Origin: Planctomycetaceae bacterium UBA2671
Lineage (GTDB): Bacteria; Planctomycetota; Planctomycetia; Planctomycetales; Planctomycetaceae
Direction of reading: 5' to 3'
NCBI GenBank assembly: GCA_002359185.1
Contig: DEML01000003.1
Span: 1 to 64,000 of the forward strand
DNA length: 64,000 nucleotides
Position 1 is the stretch's first letter. The number at the start of each line of letters is the position of its first letter. Position numbers and translations under genes: made by a program. Below the pieces are notes generated by a model. The model was not told the DNA's origin. It saw nothing but the letters and a program-made list of their open reading frames with translations, and did no database searches. Of the stretch, positions 19,461 to 28,498 are shown piece by piece.

Positions 19461-19686
19461 GATCAGAATCTTTCTGGGATTGCATGAGTGTTTGCGGCTA
19501 CAGGGTACAGTGGCATGATCATATTAACACTCATTGCGGTAATAATCCAATTCTGGATGGAGATTTCATCATGAATGATCATGAACGATCAAAGTCTGTC
19601 GGCAGGAATGACATGTATCGCAGTAACTCGTTAAACTCTGCCAAACTTGAAACTGCAAATTAACAACTGATTTTGGAGTCAATGAT

Positions 19687-20742
19687 ATGTCTGTTTGGAA
19701 AAGTGGTCTGCTTTGTTTGTTTTTGGTATCAGTCCTAACTTTTACTCAGAACGCAAATGCGGCTGATAAAAATGCATCAACGCTATCAAAAGACAAGCAG
19801 CCTCAGAGATATCGCTTGCAGGCTCGGGCCAGTCAGTTGGATCCTCGGACAAAAGAGTATCCAGAGATTAACTTTGTGTTTGGAACAAAAGAAAAGCCTC
19901 AGGATCTGGAAAATGCTTCTGTCGATACCCGGGTCGAATCCAAAGGCAAACTGGTCATCTGGTTGATGGGGCATAATGACGGATTGTTTGAACGACTCAA
20001 CAGCTATGGACTTCATGCCATTCAGGTCAGTTATGCCAATAAGTGGTTTGGGATTTTGTGTCAGCCCGCACCAAAAGATGAACAGGCTCGAGGGAATGTT
20101 CGGCTTGAAGCGGCAACCGGCGAAGATTTCAGTGATGAACTGAATCTGGCAAAATCTGATGGCATGAGCGAGCGGGCTTATCAATTTGTGAAGTGGCTGG
20201 CGAAAGAAAATCCACAGGGAAACTGGTCGCAATTTCTGACCAGCGATGGCAAAGAACTTCGCTGGGATAAAGTGATTATTGCCGGAAGTTCACACGGATC
20301 GACCACCGCTGCACGATTCGCTCAGCATCAAAGAGTGGATCGTGTCGTCATGCATTGTGGACCACGAGATCAGGATCAGGACTGGCAGGCGAATTCCTCG
20401 GCAACTCCCGCCAATCGGTTTTTTGGTTTCAGTCACGTTCTCGATGGAGGCTGGACCGGAAAGCATTACTGTCGATCCTGGGAATTGCTGAAACTGAATC
20501 AATACGGACCGATTGTTAATGTCGATCAACAATCTACCCCTTTCCAGAACACGAGACGACTGATCTCAGCAGCTGACGTCAAAGGGGATGCTAAGCGTGC
20601 CCACTCGTCAGTTACTCCCGGCGGCTCTTCTCCGAAAGATGGCAAGGGAAACTATCTTTATGAACCTGTCTGGAAGTATTTGTTTACACATCCCGTCGAT
20701 GATGTCGGCATGCCAACTCCGCTTGATCCAGACTGTCAGTGA
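19687..20742 (+). CDS. Secreted alpha/beta-hydrolase-like protein
   Basis: Signal peptide ending at QNANA, 351 residues in total. The nucleophile elbow IIAGSSHGSTT places G200-S-S202-H-G204 in the GxSxG pattern of alpha/beta hydrolases, with S202 as the probable nucleophile. A histidine near the end (HPVDDVGM) is a possible third catalytic residue. GKLVIWLMGHNDG would form the early strand and oxyanion region. It resembles a family of uncharacterised bacterial secreted hydrolases. GGAG lies about eight bases before the ATG. It stands alone and converges on the EEP-family gene, which ends 14 bases away. Confidence 0.75.
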   Translation: MSVWKSGLLCLFLVSVLTFTQNANAADKNASTLSKDKQPQRYRLQARASQLDPRTKEYPEINFVFGTKEKPQDLENASVDTRVESKGKLVIWLMGHNDGLFERLNSYGLHAIQVSYANKWFGILCQPAPKDEQARGNVRLEAATGEDFSDELNLAKSDGMSERAYQFVKWLAKENPQGNWSQFLTSDGKELRWDKVIIAGSSHGSTTAARFAQHQRVDRVVMHCGPRDQDQDWQANSSATPANRFFGFSHVLDGGWTGKHYCRSWELLKLNQYGPIVNVDQQSTPFQNTRRLISAADVKGDAKRAHSSVTPGGSSPKDGKGNYLYEPVWKYLFTHPVDDVGMPTPLDPDCQ

Positions 20743-20756
20743 TCTTCAAGCAAGTC

Positions 20757-21650
20757 TCATTCATTCGAAAGTACAGCGGTCACGGGATGATGGTCTGAAG
20801 GGGTTCGGCCATCAAATTCCGTGCGGTCGATGTTGGCGCTGAGGATTTTCCAATCATTGCTGACGGCGATCCAGTCAATTCTTGCTCCCTCGACCACTCC
20901 ACTTTTAAATCCTGAAAAAGTGGCCTCGCCCGGGCTATTTTCAGTAGGAGTTGTGTGATAGGTATCCAGCAGAGTCAGATCTTTTGTGTTCTCGAATAGG
21001 GCCTTGTAGGGCTCGCTCTGGAAAGCCGCATTGAAGTCTCCAGTCACAATCACGCGGCAGCCCTGGGCGAGTTCCTCAAGTTTGTGGCGAATCAGTTTTG
21101 CGGATTCAATTCGAGCCTGTGGGCCACGATGATCGAAGTGCGTGTTGAGGAAGAAAATTGGCTGGTCATCCGCTTTGAGATCCCGCAATTTGATCCAGGA
21201 ACACATCCGCGGCAGGCTACTGTCCCAGGATTTGCTGCCGGGGATTTCGGGAGTTTCGCTGAGCCAGAAGTGTCCCTCACTTAGTTTTTCAAAGCGCTCT
21301 GTCCTGTAATAAAGAGCCGTCATTTCACCGGTTTGGCCCCCATCTTCTCGTCCCACACCAAGACTTGTGTACCCGGAAAGATTCTCTTCCAGATACTGTT
21401 TCTGAAAGCCGAGAGTTTCCTGAGTCCCCAGCAAGTCGGGATTGTAGGCGGCTATGGTTTTGATGACATTTTCTTTCCGCTTCTCCCAGTGATTTTCGCC
21501 ATCTCGGGCTGATCCATAGCGAATATTAAAGCTCATCACTCTTACGTCTTTGGCCACAAGCATTGTTGGCTTAATGAATATCATGCTTCCAAATAAAATT
21601 GTTGAACAGATCCAGGTCGTAAGAATGTTTGCTGAAAGCTGAAGACTCAT
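20757..21650 (-). CDS. Endonuclease/exonuclease/phosphatase (EEP) family protein, secreted
   Basis: Protein of 297 residues with an N-terminal hydrophobic segment that probably exports or anchors it. The EEP fold is clear: SFNIRYGSARDGENHW (metal-binding Asn), LLGTQET (Glu), LNTHFDHRG, VTGDFNA and the closing SDHHPVTAVL with the catalytic Asp-His pair. Related secreted members cleave phosphodiesters or phosphomonoesters, so a phosphate- or nucleotide-scavenging role is plausible. The specificity is unknown. Confidence 0.85.
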   Translation of the reverse strand: MSLQLSANILTTWICSTILFGSMIFIKPTMLVAKDVRVMSFNIRYGSARDGENHWEKRKENVIKTIAAYNPDLLGTQETLGFQKQYLEENLSGYTSLGVGREDGGQTGEMTALYYRTERFEKLSEGHFWLSETPEIPGSKSWDSSLPRMCSWIKLRDLKADDQPIFFLNTHFDHRGPQARIESAKLIRHKLEELAQGCRVIVTGDFNAAFQSEPYKALFENTKDLTLLDTYHTTPTENSPGEATFSGFKSGVVEGARIDWIAVSNDWKILSANIDRTEFDGRTPSDHHPVTAVLSNE

Positions 21651-21926
21651 TTTTATCTCAAATCGTTCCGTTGGAGGAGGGGGGAATTACTTTTTATCCC
21701 CATCTGATCAGTTATTCTTGCAGAATTCAACTCATGATCAATTGCTCAAGATTTATTTGCTGGAATGAACACGCCTGCTCAAAGTGAACAGGAATCGCTC
21801 TCTCTGATTTGAATTTGTAGAACCACTCCGTCAATTGCAGCAAATTTTTGCATTGCTCTGCAAGTCAATGCAGTTATGAAACAGGAATTCTTTGATAGAA
21901 AGCCTTCGAATTGTGTACTGCGAGTT

Positions 21927-21942
21927 TGGCATAAGAAATGCA
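21927..21942 (+). promoter_or_regulatory. Sigma54-like promoter (-24/-12)
   Basis: TGGCATAAGAAATGCA has GG and GC exactly ten bases apart and agrees with the sigma54 consensus TGGCAC-N5-TTGCA at most positions. Transcription would begin near 21953, just before the leader hairpin, and give a 5' leader of about 75 bases for the small peptide gene. No enhancer-binding protein gene is present in the window. Confidence 0.55.
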
Positions 21943-21957
21943 CGATGTGATTTCAAC

Positions 21958-22012
21958 GACTCATCCTTACGCCTGCGGCGTTCGCAGGCCGATGAGTCGC
22001 AGAATTTTTTTT
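21958..22012 (+). promoter_or_regulatory. Structured 5' leader: two-part hairpin followed by T8
   Basis: The outer stem is GACTCATC (21958-21965) with GATGAGTC (21991-21998). The inner stem is GCCTGCG (21971-21977) with CGCAGGC (21983-21989), and the loop is five bases. A run of eight T follows at 22005-22012, only 14 bases before the ATG at 22027. This has the form of an attenuator or an mRNA-protecting leader. A terminator of a short upstream RNA is also possible. Confidence 0.6.
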
Positions 22013-22026
22013 GGAAAGACACCACC

Positions 22027-22179
22027 ATGAAAAAATTTGCAATCGGATTTGCCCTTGTGCTTGGATTCATTTCAATGGCAGTAAATAACAATGCAGAAGC
22101 TGCACGCCGACCTCATTATGGTCGAATGCATTTTGTTCATCATGATTCCCCCTCCGTTAGTCATGGGCACAACCTGTAG
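22027..22179 (+). CDS. Small secreted His-rich peptide
   Basis: Fifty-residue product with a clear signal peptide (MKKFAIGFALVLGFISMA, probable cut after NAEA). The predicted mature peptide of about 25 residues contains six histidines (including MHFVHHDSPS and VSHGHNL), plus Arg and Tyr. The sigma54-like promoter, structured leader and downstream terminator all fit this frame and support a real gene. Metal binding is a reasonable guess from the histidines. I recognise no family. Confidence 0.65.
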   Translation: MKKFAIGFALVLGFISMAVNNNAEAARRPHYGRMHFVHHDSPSVSHGHNL

Positions 22180-22211
22180 GAAATGATTTAAGTACACATG
22201 TTTCTCAATTC

Positions 22212-22248
22212 GCGTCCTGTTTGATCTTGGATTAAGCAGGACGCTTTT
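22212..22248 (+). terminator. Intrinsic terminator of the small peptide gene
   Basis: Eight-base perfect stem GCGTCCTG (22212-22219) with CAGGACGC (22237-22244), followed by TTTT. It lies about 30 bases after the stop at 22179. Confidence 0.7.
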
Positions 22249-22361
22249 CATTGAATGACTCGATATCTCGAAATAGATTGACAAATCAGTTTTGGTGATA
22301 GGTTGAGTATGATATTTTATACTCGGACTTAAGCCTCAATAACTTTTTCAGAGAGTCGGCC

Positions 22362-23333
22362 ATGAAAGCATTTTTCACTGCAATTCTCCTTTTCTCTACC
22401 AGCGTTTGTGCCGCTGAGGAAATTCTCCCTTCGTGGAATGATGGTGCTGCCAGAGATGCGATTATTGATTTCGTCGAATGCTCCACCAAAGATGGCTGCA
22501 CGAAATATATCGAGCCGGAGGATCGAATTGCAGTTTTCGATAACGATGGAACCCTCTGGTCAGAGCAGCCTGTCTATTTTCAATTGATGTTTGCAATAGA
22601 TCGCGTCAAAGAGATGGCTAAGGACCATCCGGAATGGAAATCAGAACAACCCTTTCAAGCCGTTCTGGAGAATGACATCAAAGCTTTAAAATCATCAGGT
22701 CAAGAGGGGCTTATGAAAATCATTGCCGTTACTCATGCGGGAATGAGTACCGATGAATTTGCAGAGATCGTTCACAACTGGATTGCCACTGCAAAGCATC
22801 CTCAGAAAAATAAGCTTTACAAAGAGCTGGTTTTCCAGCCCATGCTGGAACTGCTGCAGTACTTACGTGAGAACGGGTTCAAGACTTATATTTTCTCAGG
22901 AGGTGGAATCGAATTCATGCGGGTGTTTGCCGAAGAAGTTTACGGCATTCCACCGGAACAAGTCATTGGCAGCAGTATTGTCACCAAGTATGAATTGCAC
23001 GATGGTGTACCCGTATTAATTCGTCAGCCTAAAATTGACTTTATTGACGATAAAGAAGGCAAACCGATTTCGATCAATAAATTCCTGGGCAAACGCCCGG
23101 TAGCCGCCTTCGGTAATAGCGATGGTGATCTGCAAATGCTGCAATGGACGACTGCTGGCGAAGGGTCCCGGTTTGGTTTGATTGTCCATCATACAGACAG
23201 CGAACGCGAGTGGGCTTATGATCGAGAATCCGCAATCGGACAACTCGATAAAGCCTTCACCGAAGCCAAAGCGAAGGGCTGGACCATTGTTGATATGAAG
23301 CAGGACTGGAAGTCGATTTTTCCTGAAAAGTAG
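22362..23333 (+). CDS. Secreted HAD-superfamily phosphatase
   Basis: Signal peptide (MKAFFTAILLFSTSVCAAEE) and a 323-residue HAD hydrolase. Motif I is AVFDNDGTLW with the nucleophile D60 and general acid D62. Motif II is in TYIFSGGGIEF, and motif IV is in AAFGNSDGDLQML. A helical cap lies between motifs I and II. Known relatives are exported acid phosphatases and phosphoserine-phosphatase-like proteins, so periplasmic phosphomonoester hydrolysis is likely. It converges on the serine hydrolase gene with nine bases between the stops. Confidence 0.85.
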   Translation: MKAFFTAILLFSTSVCAAEEILPSWNDGAARDAIIDFVECSTKDGCTKYIEPEDRIAVFDNDGTLWSEQPVYFQLMFAIDRVKEMAKDHPEWKSEQPFQAVLENDIKALKSSGQEGLMKIIAVTHAGMSTDEFAEIVHNWIATAKHPQKNKLYKELVFQPMLELLQYLRENGFKTYIFSGGGIEFMRVFAEEVYGIPPEQVIGSSIVTKYELHDGVPVLIRQPKIDFIDDKEGKPISINKFLGKRPVAAFGNSDGDLQMLQWTTAGEGSRFGLIVHHTDSEREWAYDRESAIGQLDKAFTEAKAKGWTIVDMKQDWKSIFPEK

Positions 23334-23342
23334 TTATTCAAC

Positions 23343-24437
23343 TTATTCAAGTTTCAAATTTGATATCACTTTGTCGAGTTTTTCAACAGAAGCGGGGTTC
23401 TCTAACAGTGCCTCATCATGAAATGCCGGCAGCAAATGTTTCCAGACGAGTTCGAGTTGTGCTTGCATGTTGCCTGTTTTGGCGGTGATTGCAATGACCG
23501 CATCCTGATCAGGTAGAACGATGCAGAACTGGCCATCTTTGCCGTCGCCACGATAGGCGTTATGGCGGCAGCGCCAGAATTGAAAGCCGTAACCTTGTTG
23601 CCAGTCGGATTTATTTTTGCCACTGGGGGCAGAAGCATTTTCAATTTGTTTATTCGTTGCGGTTTCGATCCATTTAGAAGGAACGAGTTGTTCGCTGTTC
23701 CAGTTACCTTTCTGCAGGTAAAGTTGTCCAAATTTAGCGATATCTTCAGTTTTCAGATAGAGCCCATATCCGCCCAATGAGATGCCCTGTGGACTGGTTT
23801 CCCATGTTGGGGTTTCGATGCCGAGTGGTTCGAATAATCGGGGTGTGAGAAATTCGAGAACAGTTTTGCCAGTGACTTTCTGCACAATTGCCGATTGCAT
23901 ATAGGTTGCAGGCGTGTTGTAGAGAAATTTAGAGCCGGGCTTGTTTGGAACGGGTTGTGAGAGAAATCGTTTCGTCCAGATTTCCTCTCCCTTTGCCCAC
24001 GGTTCAGCATCGTGTCCTGTCGACATGGTCAGTAAATCTTTAACAGTCATTACCTTCAAATTTTCTGAAGGATTCTCCGGAGAGTCTTCAGGAAAGAAAC
24101 GGATGACCTTATCATCGAGATTCAATTTTCCTTCTTCAATCGCCAGTCCCACTGCAGTCGAGGTGAAACTCTTACTCAGTGACCAGAGGATGTGCGGTTT
24201 GTCAGCTGCTTCAGGACTCCACCAGCATTCGGCAATTACTTTTCCGTGACGCACGAGCATGAAGCTGTGCATGGATTGAATCTGTTTATCTGCTGCGGTG
24301 ACGAATTTGAGGATACCTTCCGATGAAACTCCCTGAGCTTCAGGGGTACTACGAGGTAAAGACTGACTTTGAGCCTGGAGTGTCGATGCCATTAACATGA
24401 TAAGGGTAACAATTAGTGAATTCATCATCCTGGTCAT
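23343..24437 (-). CDS. Secreted serine hydrolase, beta-lactamase class C family
   Basis: Exported protein of 364 residues with a signal peptide ending near TLQAQSQ. The catalytic tetrad SLSK is at residues 86-89 (WSLSKSFTST), and the tyrosine motif is in FLYNTPATYMQ. GYGFQFWRC is part of the usual C-terminal segment. GGAG lies seven bases before the start. It is the third gene of a minus-strand group with the DUF1592 and DUF1552 genes, 66 bases after the latter, so it may act on the same extracellular substrate. It differs from the serine hydrolase at 2886-4133 in length and motifs, so the two are not recent duplicates. Confidence 0.85.
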   Translation of the reverse strand: MTRMMNSLIVTLIMLMASTLQAQSQSLPRSTPEAQGVSSEGILKFVTAADKQIQSMHSFMLVRHGKVIAECWWSPEAADKPHILWSLSKSFTSTAVGLAIEEGKLNLDDKVIRFFPEDSPENPSENLKVMTVKDLLTMSTGHDAEPWAKGEEIWTKRFLSQPVPNKPGSKFLYNTPATYMQSAIVQKVTGKTVLEFLTPRLFEPLGIETPTWETSPQGISLGGYGLYLKTEDIAKFGQLYLQKGNWNSEQLVPSKWIETATNKQIENASAPSGKNKSDWQQGYGFQFWRCRHNAYRGDGKDGQFCIVLPDQDAVIAITAKTGNMQAQLELVWKHLLPAFHDEALLENPASVEKLDKVISNLKLE

Positions 24438-24503
24438 TCAAAACTCCATGGAGTAGAAGTGAGATTCCTGATAGTCTAATCGATTTGGTCAGCACAGCAG
24501 GTC

Positions 24504-25769
24504 CTACAATGACAGACCTTTTAATGTTCCTGTGCCTGTCGAGAACTCGTCGATTTCCAATTCGAGATGTTGCAGGAATGAGACGAGAATGTTGGCCATA
24601 GGAGGAGCCTTGTCTTCATTGAAGGCGAGGTGTTGTCCATGTTGGAAGTTTCCACCGGCTACCACAATCGGCAAATTGGAATTGTTGTGACTGGAAGCAT
24701 TTCCCAGGCTGGATCCCATCAGGATTGCCGTTTGATCCAGTAAGGTTTTCTCTCCTTCCTGAATACTGTTCAGCTTTTGTAGAAATTCGCTGAATAGCCG
24801 CATTTCTTCTTTTTCAATGATACTGAGTTGATCTATCTTCTCAGGGGAACGACCGTGATGGCTCAGGTTATGCCAGCCATCATCGACACCATTGAGACTG
24901 ACGACTTCATTGCCACCAGGACCTTTGAGGGTAATCAAACGTGTTGAATCGGTTTGAAGTGCAAGAGCGATCAGATCAAAGAGAAGTTTCATCTGTCCAC
25001 TGAAGTTGGCCCGGTCTTCAATATCGGTAGGTGGTTTGGCATCAACAATCGGCTTGGGGAGTTTAGCCCAGGCTTCCTGTTGTACGAGTCGCTGTTCCAG
25101 TTCGCGGACACTGGTCAGGTATTGATCGAGTGTCTGCTGATCTTCCCGACCGGTGGCTCGCTGAATTTTTCTTGTCTGGCTGCCAACGAGATCGAGAATA
25201 CTCTGGCCATCCTGAATGCGTCGGATTTGGGCTTGTTTTTCTGAGGCAGATCCTTCCAGAAACAATTGCTGGAAGACGCGTGAAGGTTTGGATTCTGCAG
25301 GAATCAATACACCGGACCGCGTGTAGGACATTCCAGTATTGCTTCCAGTTAGTGACAGAAACGGGAAGCGTGTCAGGTGTCCAATTCGCTCGGCTGCATA
25401 TTGATCAACGGAAATCGAATTACGGAAACTGGGCTGTCCCGGATGAGCAGCTCCTGTCAGATAACTTTTCTCAGCGGCATGTCCACCATCGACCATCGGG
25501 TGCATTAGACCTGAGATCACGGAGAATTTATTCCGAACGGGTTGTAATGGTTCCAGATAAGGTGTCACTTCATAAGCTTTTCCAGCAGTCGTGGGAAACA
25601 AGTTTGGTGTGTGAATTCCCAGCGGAGCACACATCGCCAGCATTCTGCGAGCTTCTCCACTGGAGTTGGCAGCCTGAGCGGATCGGGGAGCCATGCTTTG
25701 CAGGATGGGCAGCCCGAGTGCGATACCGGAAGATCGCAGGAAAGTTCGTCGGTTTAATTTGGAACGCAT
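24504..25769 (-). CDS. DUF1552 protein with Tat leader
   Basis: Protein of 421 residues with a twin-arginine leader (LNRRTFLRSSGIALGLPILQ) and a full DUF1552 domain (RMLAMCAPLGIHTPNLFP, NGVDDGWHNLSHHGRSP). It follows its DUF1592 partner by 44 bases, the same gene order as at 13091-17031. AAGG lies about nine bases before the ATG. It is periplasmic by its leader; its reaction is not known. Confidence 0.9.
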   Translation of the reverse strand: MRSKLNRRTFLRSSGIALGLPILQSMAPRSAQAANSSGEARRMLAMCAPLGIHTPNLFPTTAGKAYEVTPYLEPLQPVRNKFSVISGLMHPMVDGGHAAEKSYLTGAAHPGQPSFRNSISVDQYAAERIGHLTRFPFLSLTGSNTGMSYTRSGVLIPAESKPSRVFQQLFLEGSASEKQAQIRRIQDGQSILDLVGSQTRKIQRATGREDQQTLDQYLTSVRELEQRLVQQEAWAKLPKPIVDAKPPTDIEDRANFSGQMKLLFDLIALALQTDSTRLITLKGPGGNEVVSLNGVDDGWHNLSHHGRSPEKIDQLSIIEKEEMRLFSEFLQKLNSIQEGEKTLLDQTAILMGSSLGNASSHNNSNLPIVVAGGNFQHGQHLAFNEDKAPPMANILVSFLQHLELEIDEFSTGTGTLKGLSL

Positions 25770-25813
25770 GAGATGTCACCTTTTATGATATGATTTGAAC
25801 CGCAAAGCGAATC

Positions 25814-28192
25814 TTATGGACTTAAGAAGAGTTCACTTTCAACGACGGCATGAATCATTGATCGTAAGCCGTAATTGTTTTTTTCAGCAGCTTTAACAAT
25901 TGAATCAATCGATGATCGTTCGCGTGATGTAACTTGACGTCCACTGCCGTAGATGAGCAGTTTCTCAGCAATAGCCCGGGTGATCGTATCAGGATCCTCA
26001 AGCAATAACTCTCGAAATTCTTCGAAATCAGCAAAGGTTTTTCCGTTGGATAATTCGCCTTCCGATTCCACAGGCAAACCGGGATAGTAATTCGTTTTGG
26101 TCACTTTGCTCCCCTTACCTTCGAGGGAGCGATACCATTCTCGATGTCCCCCGATCACGTCAAACTCTTCGAGCGCAAAGCCAGGAGGATCGATTCGGAT
26201 GTGGCAGCGATTGCAGGATTCATTCTCGCGGTGCTTGCTGAGTTGTTCACGAATGGTGACGGCTCCACGAATATCGGGCTCGACGGCTGGAACGCCGGGG
26301 GGGGGTGGAGGAGCCGGCTGAGCGAGGAGTTTGTCGAGCACCCAGACACCTCGAAGAACTGGCGAGGTACTGGTTCCATTGGCTGTCACTTTTAAGATGC
26401 TTGCCTGCGTCAGTAATCCTCCTCGAATGGAATTCTCCGGCAGACGAACAATCCGAAATTCTTCATGACCACGGATACCTTCAATCTGATAATGACTGGC
26501 CATTCGCTGATTCAGTACAGCAAAATCGGAATCGATAAAGTTGAGGACACTCAAGTCATTTTTAAGGATGTGTCGGAAAAAGCCGTGAGTTTCTTCCAGC
26601 ATTGAACGGAGAAGGAGTTCGTCATATTCCGGATACAGTTTCTTATCAGGTGTCGTGAATTCAATTTCCCGCAAGTCGAGCCATTGACCGGTAAAGTTCT
26701 CAATAAATCGTTCAATTTTGGGATCCTGAATCATTCGTTCCACCTGGTCATAACGAACTTTCGGATCACTCAGCTTGCCCTCGGCTGCAAGTTGCAACAA
26801 TTCTTCATCAGGAAGAGAAGACCATAAAAAGTAAGAGAGACGAGAGGCGAGAGTGTAATTGTCGACCTCATCTTCCTGATTGATCAATAGAAAATGAGGA
26901 GAGCAGAGGACAGACGAAACTCCCGTCCGCACGGCTTGTTCGAATGTTTTTCCCTGATCGAGACGCGAGAGAGCCAGTTCGACAAATTGATTGGTCAGAC
27001 TCTCATCAACTGGACGTCGAAATGCTCGCGGGACGAAATCGCGAATGATCCGTTCGACATCGGCTCGTGGTTCGCTTGATTCGACTACATGCGTTTTAAC
27101 ACCCTTGCGGTGTCGCGTGTAAATCGGCTTGTCCTCGACAAGTGAAGTTGCAGGAGAATTTCCAAAGAGTTTGAGTTGTGCTGCGGACGGAAATTTCTGA
27201 TCGAGGGGACCATATGTTTCAGCCCAGGCAATGGCAACTCCCGGCCTGTTCTCTTCTTTGTCTCGCCAGGTGACATGCTCGGGGTAGATCCAGGGAAGAA
27301 TGTGAATTGTATGCGATTCCTGCATATGAGTTTCAAATTCAATGATGCGAGGATTGTCCGCTGTCCCGGTCACATCGAATACTCCTTCAAACTTGCGTTT
27401 GCCATCTCCGAAGAGTGGCCCCGTAAATATTCCGACGCTGAGAGTGCGTTGTTCTCCCGGATCGTGCGGCCAGACAGCGACTCTGCAGCGATAGATTCCA
27501 TCCTCAATCGGATGTGCAGGATCAATTCGAGAAGGTGGCCAACCTGCGGTGAAATCGACAAAGGCCCCTGCAGATTCAATCACGCCTCCCTTGTTTCCGT
27601 TGACAGACGCAATATTGTCTTTCAAATCCATCAAAACCGCACGGCGAGTTTCAGGAGGAAGCGGTTTGATGCGGCGAATGGTGCCTTCGAAGGCCAAGTC
27701 TGCCGCTTCGAGATAGCGTTCCATTAAGATCGAAGAAATCCCGAGCCCTCCGGCGACATTATCAAACCCCTGGATTTGCCCATCCTCTGGAAGCAAGGGA
27801 GAGAGAGACGTTTTGATACCAAGTAAATCCTGAACGGTGTATTCATACTCCGTACGATTCATGCGTCGGAGTGCGGACGAAGGTTTGACAATCTCGCTTA
27901 ACTGATGACTGATAGACGTCAACAGTTGTTGTTGAGCGGTCCGATTGGGGCGTGATTCGCCTTGAGGTGGCATGTCTCCAGATTCCAGCATGTCGACGAT
28001 CAGCGACCATATTTCTGAATTATCGGCATTCGGGGAGGCGAGCATGTCGAGTCGTAATTCGGCTTCCTGCTTTTCCGAGCCGTGACATTTTAAGCAATGT
28101 TGCTTTAGAAATGAATGAACGTCATCAGCTTTGACCGTTTGAGTATTCAACAATGCAAAGACTGCTAATGGTATAAATTTATAGTACGTCAT
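25814..28192 (-). CDS. DUF1592/DUF1588/DUF1585 planctomycete cytochrome c protein
   Basis: About 792 residues from the ATG at 28192, which opens directly into a signal peptide. A TTG 45 bases upstream would add a poor leader. Haem motif one is C33-x2-C36-H37 (CLKCHGS). Motif two is C660-x2-C663-H664 in CNRCHIRIDPPGFALEEF, preceded by a proline run encoded by nine consecutive C. DUF1587 (RRMNRTEYEYTVQDLL) and DUF1592 (ASRLSYFLWSSLPDEELL) are present. It is paralogous in layout to the protein at 13091-15655 but clearly diverged from it. It should be periplasmic with covalent haem. Confidence 0.9.
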   Translation of the reverse strand: MTYYKFIPLAVFALLNTQTVKADDVHSFLKQHCLKCHGSEKQEAELRLDMLASPNADNSEIWSLIVDMLESGDMPPQGESRPNRTAQQQLLTSISHQLSEIVKPSSALRRMNRTEYEYTVQDLLGIKTSLSPLLPEDGQIQGFDNVAGGLGISSILMERYLEAADLAFEGTIRRIKPLPPETRRAVLMDLKDNIASVNGNKGGVIESAGAFVDFTAGWPPSRIDPAHPIEDGIYRCRVAVWPHDPGEQRTLSVGIFTGPLFGDGKRKFEGVFDVTGTADNPRIIEFETHMQESHTIHILPWIYPEHVTWRDKEENRPGVAIAWAETYGPLDQKFPSAAQLKLFGNSPATSLVEDKPIYTRHRKGVKTHVVESSEPRADVERIIRDFVPRAFRRPVDESLTNQFVELALSRLDQGKTFEQAVRTGVSSVLCSPHFLLINQEDEVDNYTLASRLSYFLWSSLPDEELLQLAAEGKLSDPKVRYDQVERMIQDPKIERFIENFTGQWLDLREIEFTTPDKKLYPEYDELLLRSMLEETHGFFRHILKNDLSVLNFIDSDFAVLNQRMASHYQIEGIRGHEEFRIVRLPENSIRGGLLTQASILKVTANGTSTSPVLRGVWVLDKLLAQPAPPPPPGVPAVEPDIRGAVTIREQLSKHRENESCNRCHIRIDPPGFALEEFDVIGGHREWYRSLEGKGSKVTKTNYYPGLPVESEGELSNGKTFADFEEFRELLLEDPDTITRAIAEKLLIYGSGRQVTSRERSSIDSIVKAAEKNNYGLRSMIHAVVESELFLSP

Positions 28193-28498
28193 CGACCTAA
28201 AGACTTTAAAATAAATTTTTGGAAAAAAGAGAATCAACTCCGAATGACAACATGATACTAAACAATGAAGTAATAGAACACTTCATTCAAGTGCTTATTG
28301 ATATGGGAGACTGGCTGTTATTTTCTGGAAAGGCTCAAATAGGATACGGATCATGTGCAAGCTTCTCATTTGATGGAAAATCTCTCAGGAATATTGCGTC
28401 TTATCTCATGGACATTATTTGATATGTTTAGAGAATAAGATCGTCGAATGAGACTTTTCTAATCTGGTTTGCCAGAGTCCTATCCGGAGAGAGCATTG
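28193..28498. other. Divergent intergenic region, 306 bases
   Basis: AT-rich spacer between two outward-reading exported-protein genes. It must hold both promoters, but I could not identify convincing -35/-10 pairs. A short open frame (28252-28422) has neither a ribosome site nor recognisable composition. Confidence 0.5.

Larger units (their letters stand above)
21651..22026. other. 376-base intergenic region holding the peptide-gene promoter and leader
   Basis: No convincing gene lies here. The distal part contains a sigma54-like promoter (21927-21942) and a strong hairpin with a T8 run (21958-22012), both annotated separately. The proximal part, upstream of the minus-strand EEP gene, shows nothing I can name. 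Confidence 0.6.

Noticed and set aside
22278..22313. TTGACA and TATGAT as a sigma70 promoter for the HAD gene
   Set aside because: The spacer would be 24 bases, well outside the usual 16-18.
25130..25771. Plus-strand open frame (213 codons) opposite the second DUF1552 gene
   Set aside because: It is the complement of a conserved Tat-leader protein, with no independent support.
28252..28422. Possible small gene in the divergent spacer
   Set aside because: No ribosome-binding site, signal peptide or known motif, and AT-rich sequence makes a chance frame likely.
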